A DNA stretch of 64,000 nt from Blasia pusilla (taxonomy: Eukaryota; Marchantiophyta; Marchantiopsida; Blasiales), in assembly GCA_050084515.1 (NCBI GenBank), contig CM114274.1, positions 11,036,001-11,100,000 on the forward strand, in the 5' to 3' direction. Below, piece after piece: positions 37,181-47,438 of this stretch; the stretch's first letter is position 1, and every line of letters begins with the position of its first letter. The position numbers and the translations under genes were made by a program. Below the pieces are notes generated by a model. The model was not told the origin of the DNA. It saw only the letters and a list, made by a program, of their open reading frames with translations, and did no database searches.

Positions 37181-37970
37181 CATTATGGAAGTTAACAAAT
37201 GTGAGAATGAGGAGAAGAAAGAGAAAGAAGAAGAGTGGAAGTGTGGATGCACTCGGCATTCTTTAGCTTGTTTCCTTGATCTTGGTCCAACAATAGTTTA
37301 CACCCTTGGATTGTGTTGAAACTTTACTGACTTGTCCCTAACAATGCATGCCGGTTTTTGAACGGTTCAGATCTCGCAACTTAACCTCCAAGACTAAGGC
37401 AAAAATGGAAGACCAACATTTGAGGTTCTCCATTTTTTAATTCAACCTATCCATAAGAAATTGGAGAATTTTCTTTCTCCCCCGGATATATCACGCCCAA
37501 GCACATTTCTCAACAAATTTTTGGTATTTGTAGCATTGTGGAAGTTAATAAATGTGAGAATAAGGAGAAGAAAGAGAAAGAAGAAAGAGTGGAAATGTGG
37601 ATGCACACGGCATTCCTTAGTTTGTTTCCTTGATGTTGGTCCAACAATAGTTTACACCCTTGGATTCTGTTAAAACTTTACTGCCTTGTCACTAATAATG
37701 CATGCATGTTTTTAACGGTTCTTATCTTGCAACTTAACCTCCAAGAGGAAGGAAAAAATGGAAGACCACATTTGAGGTTCTCCATTTTTAATTCAACTTG
37801 TAGAAAGGCGTTTGGAGAATTTTCTTTCCCCCTAGATTTATCAGGCCCAATGACGTTTCTAGAAATTTTTTTGATATTTATAGCATTGTGGAAGTTAACA
37901 AATGTGAGAATGAGGAGAAGAAAGAGAAAGAAGAAGAGTGGAAGTATCGATGCACTCGTCATTCCTAGTT
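37181..37970. repeat. Tandem repeat of about 350 bases, 2.3 copies
   Basis: The block CATTRTGGAAGTTAAYAAAT followed by a purine-rich GAGGAGAAGAAAGAGAAAG tract starts at 37181, 37534 and 37884 (periods 353 and 350). The first two units are complete and share TTACACCCTTGGATT; the third breaks off after about 85 bases. Just outside it lies a copy of ACTTAAACTCCAAGA, so the original unit may be larger. Confidence 0.85.
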
Positions 37971-38517
37971 TGGAGTTTAAGTTATTTCCTTGCAACTTAA
38001 ACTCCAAGATTATATCATTTTGGAAAAAAAAATCTTATGATCTTAGAAGGATTTTAGATGTTTCAATGTTTCCTGATATGGATGAGTGTTATCATTGTTT
38101 GTTATAATCTTGGTAGGGTTTTTGACATTCACGAGTAACCTTTGGGAAACTATAAATTTTTTTTTGCAGATTAAGGGGAATTATCAATAGTAAAGTATTT
38201 GCTATAGTCTAGAGTAAAGTGTGGAGGAGAGACTAGAGCAGAGATGCAAAATAGTACAAAAAAAGGAAGACCATTGATCTTAATGCACCTTAATTTAGAC
38301 CGTTCATTTGTGAGAATGCATTAGGGCATTGTAGAGGAATGGTAGAGATTCTTTTAGGAATGTGGATAGATTGCATCAGGACTATTAGCGTAGGGCTTCG
38401 AGGGCGGGAGAGTTGCAAGGCACAAGGCTTCGAGGGCGGGAGAGAGCATGCAAGCAATTCTATGCGAGGGAGAGAGAGGTTGTGGATTGTAACTCTTCCT
38501 CACTTTCTTGCATATGT

Positions 38518-39132
38518 TGTGCACATACATATCGCTACACAACATACATCGCTGATCACATCTACACCACACAACACTGATCTTCCCCACACACGGGTCG
38601 ATCCACACATGTACAAAAATCAACTCATACATATACATGGAGATCACACAACAAAAATAAAGAGTAGTAAAAACGGCACACCCGGCCTAAAACTCCACTC
38701 CTCAATCTACATCGGCATATCGAGCCTCGTCCACCCTGTGCTATCAAGGAATCCGGACGCTAGCACCCTAGTCCTAGCTCACACACATACAAGGGAGGTG
38801 CTCCAACGGCCCAACATGAGAAAGATGGCTTAGGAAAGCCATCTTCCTCTCTTATATAGGGTTGGGAAGAGCCAAAAGGCTCTTCCCCTAAAAATAGCCC
38901 TCCCCTTGGTAACCTACGCGCACAGGTTACTAGGGGCGGGTGACCTCGTCAACAAGTCACCCGGCTGTAAAAGACCTCAACATGAAAGTTGTCAGAAACG
39001 ACGTTCTTGACACAATGGACCTATCTTCAACCTCATCCGACACCGTGGGACAAAGTTGCACTCAAGATAGTCCGCTGGCTCCTACGCCCTATCCACGATA
39101 GATCTCGGCCTATCGGCTACTCAGATGTGACA
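38518..39132 (-). repeat. LTR of the Ty3/gypsy family
   Basis: 615 bases bounded by TG and CA, with minus-strand ends TGTCACATC and TATGTGCACA. It contains short hairpins such as AAGAGCC/GGCTCTT and GGGTGAC/GTCACCC. Segment 38659-39132 matches 46966-47438, and the whole resembles 57402-58005 and parts of 62364-62762. The pentamer GTTGT lies at 38516-38520 and 39133-39137, which could be a target duplication if the true ends differ by a few bases. Confidence 0.7.
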
Positions 39133-39349
39133 GTTGTCGTGCGTATACATATCGCTACACAACATACATCGCTGGTCACATCTACACCACACAACACCGA
39201 TCTTCCCCACACACGGGTCGATCCACACATGTACAAAAATCAACTCATACATATACATGGAGATCACACAAGCGCCCCCCTAGCTGGCAGTTGGATCCCC
39301 CCAACTCCAGATAGAAAATATCACATCTCTCTGACATGACGTACTACCC

Positions 39350-40747
39350 TATACACATCTCGGACACATCCATCTTCCCGTGGGAACCACATCAAGAGGG
39401 GGGGGTCAGACATGACATATGCCACCCTCGAGAACAACCATCACATACCAACATGGTGGCTGCACCCCTCGCAGATCCGCACAACATACACCTCAAGCCT
39501 GCAGGTACCACTACCAAGCTCGGATCCACCGTCCCATCTACGTTCAGAAGATGACATGGCGCACAATTGCGCACATGATCCTTCCAAACCATACCATCCC
39601 GTCCCTCCAACATGAGGACTCCGGTCGGCAATACCTCGCGCACACGTAGGATCGTGCGCCCTGCAGTGACATCTAGCGTCGTTGGTTCCGCCTGCTGTAA
39701 ATACACGTAATCTCAAGGATGAAACCTCCTAATCCCTAGACGATAACCTCCTCCACGAATGGTCGCGTACCTCAATGTATCTCTTTGGTGGGCAATAGCT
39801 AAGTTCTCAAAGGCCATAGGCATAACTCTACAAAAAACTTCTACCCTCTGAGAACATGCTTGTACCCACACATCTGGATCATCAAGATCTAACACCTCCG
39901 CCATGTCACGTCGAATCGCTGCAGGTAAATCTGGCTCTCTCCCAAAGAGCAAAAAGTACGGTGAAAATGACGCCAAGGATGCATGCCGACTAAAGCGATA
40001 ACTCATAGCCAACCATGGCAACTATAGGTCCCACTCCCTCAACTGTCCCCGCTGCAAGCCATACTTGCGCAATCCTCTCTTCACTGTCTGTACCACTCTC
40101 TCCGTGAACCCATCCGCCTCAAGATGATCTCTGGACGTGGTGCGGTGATCTATCAACGCCTGATCACACAAGGCCTGAAACTCTCCCCTGAACTCGGTAC
40201 CCTGGTCAGTCAACACCTCCGCCGGTGCACCAAAGTGACTAAGCACACGATCTAGAAACGCATAAGCTGTTCCCTCGCTCGCCTTGTCTAGTAGTGCCAC
40301 CAACTCTATCCACTTGGAGAAATGCTCCACCATGACTAACACGTACCTATGATGACGCCCTCTCAATGGCAAAGGTCCCGCAAAGTCTAAACTCCACCGA
40401 TAACCTAAACCCATAATCGGCAAAGGATGTAACTGCGGAGTGGGAGCATTGAAGGATGCTCGCACTATGTCACATACCATACATCTGGCCACAAACTACT
40501 GTACCCGAGTATGCATGCCGCGCCACCAATACTGAACCTGGAGTAAGCTGTAAGTACGCTTTACTCCGAAATGTCCCAACTCCTCATGGACATGTCGCAC
40601 TACACGTGCTCGCTGGGAAGGATGAGGTACCACTCGTATCCTACCATCTCCGATACCCCAAAATGTGAGTCCCCTCCCACCTGAACCTCTTGGCTCTCTC
40701 AGAGAATCCGATCCCGCTCCCCTAGCACTCCTTTGTGCTACTCGCAA
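39350..40747 (-). pseudogene. Ty3/gypsy integrase with C-terminal PHD finger
   Basis: The HHCC module (HVHEELGH followed by CMVC, about 40620-40480) precedes the core with catalytic D in SLDFAGPLP, D in LTDQGTEF and E in GFTERVVQ. Single stops sit near 40494 and 40021. After the GPY/F-like part (FHP-DYVYL) the protein continues with VLMLEGRDGMVWKDHVRN and then CMLC, CDGC, GWHMSC and, after a slip in a G run at about 39395, WMCPRC. That is a Cys4-His-Cys3 PHD finger. PHD fingers read histone H3 tails, so it may direct integration as chromodomains do in chromoviruses. Confidence 0.85.
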
Positions 40748-41021
40748 TGGACGGTGTGCAAGAACTCCACAACCTCCAGGTCGTCATGGATATCACGACC
40801 ATGTGTCGCCTCCTCACTAACCTCCGGATCCAAAGACTCATCATCCAACCCCACCACTGGAGTCATCACCTGTGGCTGACCTGCCATAGTCAACCAACAA
40901 AGATAGGCACATGCATGCCAACCGGGCACCATCTCCTCATCACTCTTTGTGTGCCATCGAGCTCCTGTGTCGTCTCTTTGACTTGGACATGGGTTACGAC
41001 TCAACCCATCCGCATCCTGGC

Positions 41022-41790
41022 TCAGCCGACCTGGCCTATGAACCACCTCAAACTTAAACTCTTGTAGTAATAGAGCCCACCTGGCAAGCTTTCCCCGTAA
41101 GCTTGTCGGACTCCATCAACCACCTCAACCGTGGAACTGAAGATAAGAATATCATCTATGTAACATCGTACAAAATCCAAGCCAGCCAAAATCCTATCCA
41201 TCACTCTCTGAAACTCTGCAGGCGCATTCTTCAACCCAAATGGTAAGAACCGCCACTGATACAAGCGATCTCTCCCGAACCGATCTATCCCCTAGAATGT
41301 TGTCTTCTCCCTGTCCTCCAACCTGATAGGAAGCTGATGATAGCCAGCACGGAGATCTAAAGTACTGAAGATCTTTGCATGCCCTACCGCATCAAAGATC
41401 TCATCAAGAGTAGGCATGGCATACCGATCTGACCTCGTCTGTCGGTTGATAGGACGGTAATCTCCATACATCCGCCTATTCGTCCAATTGCCATACATAT
41501 CTTTCTTCGCCCGCATGATTGTGGCACATGCATACTCCCCATGTGATAACTCCACAAGTCCTGACTCCTGCTTTGAATCAAAGCTCGCTCCATATCAGAA
41601 TACCTGTAGGGTCGACAAAAGATCGGCGTATCACTAGCCAACTCAATCCGTATCCTGGGACCCTTCAGCGTACCCAAGTCTCTCATACTGAAGGCAAAAC
41701 AACTGACATGCCCTCTCAAAAACCTATGAACTCGCCGTCGCTCTCCTCCTATCAACTTGAGACCTATCACAGGCTCCCAAGTCTCCATCG
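41022..41790 (-). pseudogene. Ty3/gypsy reverse transcriptase, RNase H deleted
   Basis: The RT shows RMYGDYRPINRQT, FSTLDLRAGYHQ (first catalytic Asp), FLPFGLKNAPAEFQ and CYIDDILIF (catalytic YIDD). A frameshift lies near 41570 and a stop near 41290. Just after SSTVE the sequence jumps to KLARWALLLQEF and HRPGRLSQDADGLSRNP, which normally follow RNase H. The thumb and RNase H are thus missing, about 0.6 kb compared with copy 2. Confidence 0.88.
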
Positions 41791-42059
41791 TGATCTCACT
41801 CGGAGAGGACGCAACCTCCGGCTTTGGTTGCTATGTAGAAACCCTAGCCAGCTCCGCAACAACCACTCCACTCTGACCTCCTACACCATGCTCCACATCC
41901 AAAAAATGAACATGTGCTACTCTAGCCGCCTTTGCACTCTCTGCTCGAACGACGTCCCAGGAATTCCATGGGTGCCTATCTCTCCTCGTCTCGCCCCCAG
42001 CCAATGCCTGTACAGACCCTATAGGCAATGGTCCAACTCGTGGACGTGACGGCATGGAT

Positions 42060-43036
42060 GACACTCGCATCCGTCTTTGCTCAGCCATACCTAGGCTGAC
42101 TATCCATGTGAGATAGTTGAGGTCCATCGCCTGCCCCAACACCTGTCTCTGTGATGCCTCAATCATCCCTGGCACCGCCGTAGTACCGGTAGTGAACCCC
42201 ATGGCGCGCTCGCGCTCATCTGCTGTAGGCTCCTCCAATGCTCTGGTCACCTCATCCCAAATCATGCTTGGCCCTCCCTGACGAAAGGCATGGGATCTTT
42301 GGGAAGCTCACCAACGTAGGTAAGGCTGCCCTCAACTCCCCCACCCTATTGGCCATGGCCAACGGTGGTCTATCATCCTGTGTCACCACTTGGGATCGAC
42401 GCCCTGAGCCCAAAATAGCATCCACTGTGAGATGTGGTGCTCTGTGGACTCCACTGTATGCTCGACTCACTACCTCTGATGGTATCAGGTTTGTCCACCA
42501 CAGTCGTGGACGATGGGCACGTGACCCAACTCTCGCTGCATCTAACAACACAGCAGGTCCCAACCAGGACCTCACCTGATGTACACTCGTCATCACACGT
42601 GCACGAGTGTCTCCAAAAAATGGCACTTTCTCCAAAATGTACGCTGGAGAACATATCTGACTCTCCTACAAGTGTGGTAATACTCGCAGCATCTCCCAAA
42701 ACATTCCTGACCTCGGATCCTGCAATCCAAGTCCTCGGCCAGCTGATGAATGACCCTGACATGGCCATCCAGCAATCACCAAATGAATGGTGCCAATTCT
42801 ATCCAGATCCTGCGCCCCCACCAAAGAGATGTCGGCGGGTAGCGTATGCTGATATCCCCATACTGCAGATACCGAAAACAACTCAGGATACCTCTGGACC
42901 AATCTCGCCACGTGACGTAATGATACTCGCCGCGCGGTCTCATCTCTCTCCACATAAAGGTACTAATGCACCCGTATGTCCGCGTGCAATAGTGCAGCCA
43001 CTCCGGTGCTAATCCCTCCGAAGAGATCTAACACCC
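42060..43036 (-). pseudogene. C5 cytosine DNA methyltransferase domain inside the retrotransposon
   Basis: From 43036 down one frame shows the ordered motifs of a DNA (cytosine-5) methyltransferase. Motif I is VLDLFGGISTG (SAM binding) and motif II is YVERDETA. Motif IV is GWPCQGHSSAG, with the catalytic Cys in PCQ, followed by GLGLQDPRSGMFWEML. Motif VI is ILEKVPF (ENV expected). Motif VIII is SRAHRPRLWWTNL. After a frame change near 42290, ERERAMGF and RQVLGQAMDLN match motifs IX-X. The short TRD and the motif I form (FGGISTG, RAHRPR) look closer to DNMT3/DRM-type than DNMT1, which is inference. Two in-frame TAGs (after RVH and after LPHL) and the N-to-K change in motif VI mean this copy is inactive. 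It lies between protease and RT, in the same direction. Confidence 0.85.
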
Positions 43037-43127
43037 AAACACCCTCCTCTGGGCACTGCCACACAAGAGGTGTGATATCCAATGGGGTCAACGTCTCCAC
43101 TCTAAGAGCCCGATCGCCACGTGACTC

Positions 43128-43985
43128 TCACTCCTTTGGGACAAAAACATGACTCCACGCCTGCCTCACGAGGTCGTCGGCACTCCTCTGTAGCTCCCGA
43201 GCCGTACCCCACAATGGTGAAGAGGCCTCGCCAACATGGGAAGAGACACCCGCCATGGCCTGTCTCTTCGTGGGACTGTCCGCTACTGGGACATCCTCCG
43301 CATATGCATTCCCCTCCAACAACTCTCCTGGCCAGCTAACACTACCTGTGAAAACTACCAACGTGGTCACAGACTCGCCTCGTGATCGACCACCTCGTCC
43401 CGCAAACTGCACGGGTAACTGACTCATCCGGCCGTCACCTGACCGCCATCCTGGCCGATAAGCAACGGTCTCCTTCCAGAAGTCAAGGATGAATCCTAGG
43501 GGATATAACACCGTACTCCCCACCAACACATCGTACGACTCAGCTGGTGTCGTAATCGCACGTGTGCGCACCCTAGCACTATCCGTCGCATGCTCTGGCT
43601 GGACTCTGACAACAATCTCTGTCGAAAGTCATATATCGAGTGGATGATCGCCCCAATCGAGGTCTGTATCTGGAAGGGACAAGGCTCAATGTCGGCCTTC
43701 CGTAACCCCAACGCTAAACACGCCGTCTTCCCTAACATCAAGGGTTGCGCTCCCGAATCAAGTAGGACGCGCTACGGGTGGTATACTGTCCCCATCGGAC
43801 TAACCAAGCAAAATACTCCAGCTCGGTTATCCAAAGAACACTACTCAGTGTCACCACCGCCGCTCTATGGCGGTCGAGTGGCATATCTACCAACTTCACC
43901 GCCGCCGATGCCATGACTGACTCGTGGGAACGTCCCAAGCACCGGCTCTGAGGGCAAGTCCACCACCTCCTCAACTACCTCTGAA
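43128..43985 (-). pseudogene. Retropepsin-type protease region
   Basis: A VLLDSGAQPLM motif (about 43770-43738) gives the aspartic protease active site D-S-G, followed by LALGL. Downstream, SYDVLVGSTVLYPLGF fits the C-terminal loop and ILG-like block of Ty3/gypsy proteases. The coding frame changes twice, near 43750 and 43570, and the last frame stops at 43128 just before the methyltransferase. Confidence 0.65.
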
Positions 43986-44522
43986 CAAGAAGCAGTCATC
44001 TCTCCACGCTCACACAACGTGGCGGCCAACCGGAACACCTTAGCTGGTCCAACTCCCAACGTCGCCAACTCTATGGCGGAAAATAGCGGAGTCTGACTCA
44101 CTCTGGTGGCCACCTCCAACACTATGGTCGACACTGACTCCACTCGAGCCGGCATAGGAGTTATCACTCCAACTCCTCGTGACGCCGCGAGGTGCTGAAT
44201 CGTAGGCACCGCTGGTCGTCGAGGTACCATCGATGGTGTGTGTAGTGCCTCCGACACTGTGAACGACTGTGGAACCCTGGCTTGCCGCCCATCGGTCGCC
44301 TCTGGTGGGTCAATCTCAACTCCACCTCTCGATGGCTTGGTGCCTCTAGAAACAATACCCCAAGTCACCACTGCAGCTGCCTCAACCTGGGCTGCACTAC
44401 ACATAAATCCCATATTGGCGAGATCCTCACCCGAGTCAGAGTAAGAGGTAGAAGCTGGAGTCACACTAGCTGCTCGCGTCCAACAAGACCACATCGGTCC
44501 GTGCTGGCTGTGATGGCTGGTG

Positions 44523-45671
44523 CTATGGTGGGACCATCCTCTGTGGCTCCTGAGCAATCGGAGGCGCTGGTGGTCCTCTCCCATGCTGTGGGCAGTCTCT
44601 CTGCCTATGGGCCCCTCCACACGTCCAACAAGACCACATCGGTCCTTGCTGGGCAACATATGTAGGTGCGGGTTGTTGCCTCATAGGCTCACGGTACCCG
44701 CCCTGCTCTCTAGGCACACTGGCCCGCTCCCATGGTACTGGTGCTCGCTGTGGCACTTGTGGGGTCACCGTCGCTCGTGGACCCGTCGACTCTCGAGAAA
44801 ATCCAGCGGTCACTACCTGCTCCTCACTCATGTTGAGCTCAATACGCTCAGACAACTCAAAGACCACCTTCAATGTGGGCTTCGCTGTGTGAATGAGCAC
44901 GGCATCTCGGACTCTCCTCCATAGTTCTCGGTCCAGAACCCTGTACCAATACTGGACTGACTGCGCCTTAGTCACTCCAAACGTACCAATGATCAGCCTC
45001 CTCATGCGTGTGAATGCCTCTCTCACACTCTCACCCGATCGTCGTTGAAAATCCTGTAGACTCTTCAGCTTGTCGGTACGTACGCCTTGGTAGCTCTTCC
45101 CCAACTGTCGGAAGAACTCTAGTGTGGGGCTGAAGCAGGGTGGCCCTCTACCACCAGAGGTCTCTGCCACATTGCCTGTCTCACTGCCCTCCTCTCCATC
45201 TAGTCTCCGGGCTCATGGTGTGGGTCTCTCTCCTCTCACAATCCCATCATATGCCTCGCGACCACTAGTGGACACATACCCTGGAGCCTAATACATCCTC
45301 CAAGCATCAATCTCTACTGAATATAGTGATCTAAACTCCATGTAGTCATCCATCCGAGGACTCTCCAAGTGCTGGAATAACCCCTTCCATGCCATGAAAG
45401 GGTTGAACCGTGTCGGGGACCGTATCTCCTGGAAGTCGCACCATGTGTCGAACTCCTGGATAAAATCATCTAAGTCGATGGTGCCCACTGCACCCGAGAA
45501 ACGACGCATGCTTTGATGGCCCATGTCGTCCATCTCCTGCCAAGTACTACTGTCTCTCTCTGTGATCTCGTCACCAGACCAAGTGTCTAATGATGACAAT
45601 CCAGCCACGGATGGATGTCGAGGGAGCTCCTCACTGGTAACCCCTCCGTATCTCACCCCACTCCGTGTCAC
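44523..45671 (-). pseudogene. gag (capsid and CCHC zinc knuckle)
   Basis: Two frames (45671-45288 and 45170-44523) form one gag separated by a stop and frame break. The first has IQEFDTWCDFQ, a typical capsid N-terminal block. The second has LKSLQDFQRRSGESVREAF, the usual Ty3/gypsy capsid helix, and ends with CWTCGGAHRQRDCP, a C-x2-C-x4-H-x4-C knuckle for RNA packaging. A second copy of the knuckle's DNA (about 24 bases) sits at 44477-44500, next to 44622-44645, with a degenerate translation (CWTRAASV). Confidence 0.8.
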
Positions 45672-46965
45672 ACCACTACTACTGCTCGTACTACCCCGTT
45701 CTTCCGAACCCTGGAAGAACGCCGTGATGACAAACCCTGTCTCACCCGCTCAAGCACTCAGACTCACCGAGAGTCTCCCACACGCCTCACTAGCTCACCT
45801 ATGCTAACATCAATCCCGTGATGACATACCCGGCCTCACGCACGCTCAACACTCGGGCTCACCATGAGCCTCCCAACTGACTCACCTAACCTAGCGACAC
45901 TCTCTCGGGTCATACACGCGACCCCTACTTGGCAACCGCCCTATATCCACCAACATGCTACACATGAAAAGAATCTACACTCGTCACCATCACTGCACCC
46001 ATCTAGCACCAGCTACTACCCGATACCCATCACTCTCAATCACACACGACAAGTGCAGGAAAAGGGACTCGAATGGGTAACCTGATCATGCCCTCCAACC
46101 TGTTGCACCGTCAACATGCACTCCTCCACATGAGATGACAATCTCCGCAACACAACACTCTCCTCGACCAACACATTGATCCTCCCGTCAACAAATGCGG
46201 ACAACCCGTCGGCATCATGCACACTGCCCCTCCATCGTCAACTCTCGCAACGCCCTGTCGCGCCCCAAAACATCATGTCACGCCCGCTGTCCAACTATGT
46301 CCGTCACTCACCACGTCGACATCCTCCCTGCCATCACGTTGCCCATGCGCCACCGCATTCGCCGGACCGACCTCGTCCGTCCTACCACGTTCGCTACAAT
46401 CGCACACCGACCGACCATGCTCCGTCCTACCACGTTGAATGGGAAACCTTGGCCCGCGGCCCTATGCGGGCCCCTTGGGCCTTAGATGCGGGGGGGGCCT
46501 GGCCCGCACCCCTATGGGCCTCCCCAACTTTTGGGGAGGGTAATAAATGGGGGAGGTTGAAATAAATGCGGAGGGGGGGCCGTCCGGCCCGTGGTCTCCC
46601 TGCGCGCTGAAGGAAGGAGAGGATTCCGCATCCGCCATCCGCCGCCCATCTGTTGCCGCCCGTCAGCTCCCGTCGCCGCCCGTCTGTCCGTGCCCTAACT
46701 CTCGTTTCTTCTCTCTCTCGACACCCTCACTCGCGTACACCCAACGCTCCACCACACACTACACTCGGCTGCTGTCCCCCATCAATCCGCACCAGCAAAA
46801 TCTGAGAAAAACGGACAGCGCTTCCGCCCACGGCCTTCCGAACAGAAAAATGAAAAACACCCGCAACACACGCGTCTCCTGGGGCTCCCGACCAAGGAAA
46901 CTTGTTTGCCTACCTGCAAACAACAAATTCCCACCAGCCCCTTGGCATCTTTCTCATATAAAAAT

Positions 46966-47438
46966 AAAGAGTGGTAAAAACGGCACACCCGGCCTAAAAC
47001 TCCACTCCTCAATCTACATGGGCATATCGAGCCTCGTCCACCCTGTGCTATCAAGGAATCCGGACGCTAGCACCCTAGTCCTAGCTCACACACATACAAG
47101 GGAGGTGCTCCAACGGCCCAACATGAGAAAGATGGCTAAGGAAAGCCATCATCCTCCCTTATATAGGGTTGGGAAGAGCCAAAAGGCTCTTCCCCTAAAA
47201 ATAGCCCTCCCCTTGGTAACATGTGCGCAGAGGTTACCAAGGGCAGGTGACCTGGTCAACAAGTCACCCGGCTGTAAAAGACCTCAACATGAAATTTGTC
47301 AAAAACAACGTTCCTGACACAATGGACCTATCCTCAACCTCATCCGACACCGTGGGACAAAGTTACACTCAAGATAGTCCGCTGGCTCCTATGCCCTATC
47401 CACGATAGATCTCGGCCTATCAGCTACTCAGATGTGAC
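46966..47438 (-). repeat. 5' LTR remnant of Ty3/gypsy copy 1
   Basis: About 473 bases match 38659-39132 closely (AAAAATAAAGAGT through CAGATGTGACA). The 137-base segment that completes the LTR at the other end is absent here and replaced by unrelated sequence beginning ATATGAGAAAGATGCC, so the LTR was truncated or recombined. Confidence 0.75.

Larger units (their letters stand above)
38518..47438 (-). mobile_element. Ty3/gypsy retrotransposon encoding a C5-methyltransferase and PHD finger, copy 1
   Basis: In minus-strand order the element reads: LTR-like repeat (47438-46966), GC-rich leader, gag with a CCHC knuckle, protease with DSGA, C5 DNA methyltransferase, RT with YIDD, integrase (HHCC, D-D-E), PHD finger, purine-rich tract (about 39271-39290), then LTR-like sequence (39270-38518). 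RT before integrase fits Ty3/gypsy. Each domain has stops or frameshifts, and RNase H plus the end of RT are deleted, so the copy is inactive. The LTR sequence starts TGTCACATC and ends GTGCACA on the minus strand (39132-38518, 615 bases). A 137-base part is repeated at 39270-39134. The 5' side keeps only about 470 bases. The two sides differ at a modest number of positions, suggesting a moderately old insertion. Confidence 0.88.

Noticed and set aside
39392-39706. Chromodomain at the integrase end
   Set aside because: The Cys/His spacing fits a PHD finger, and no chromodomain aromatic cage pattern is visible.
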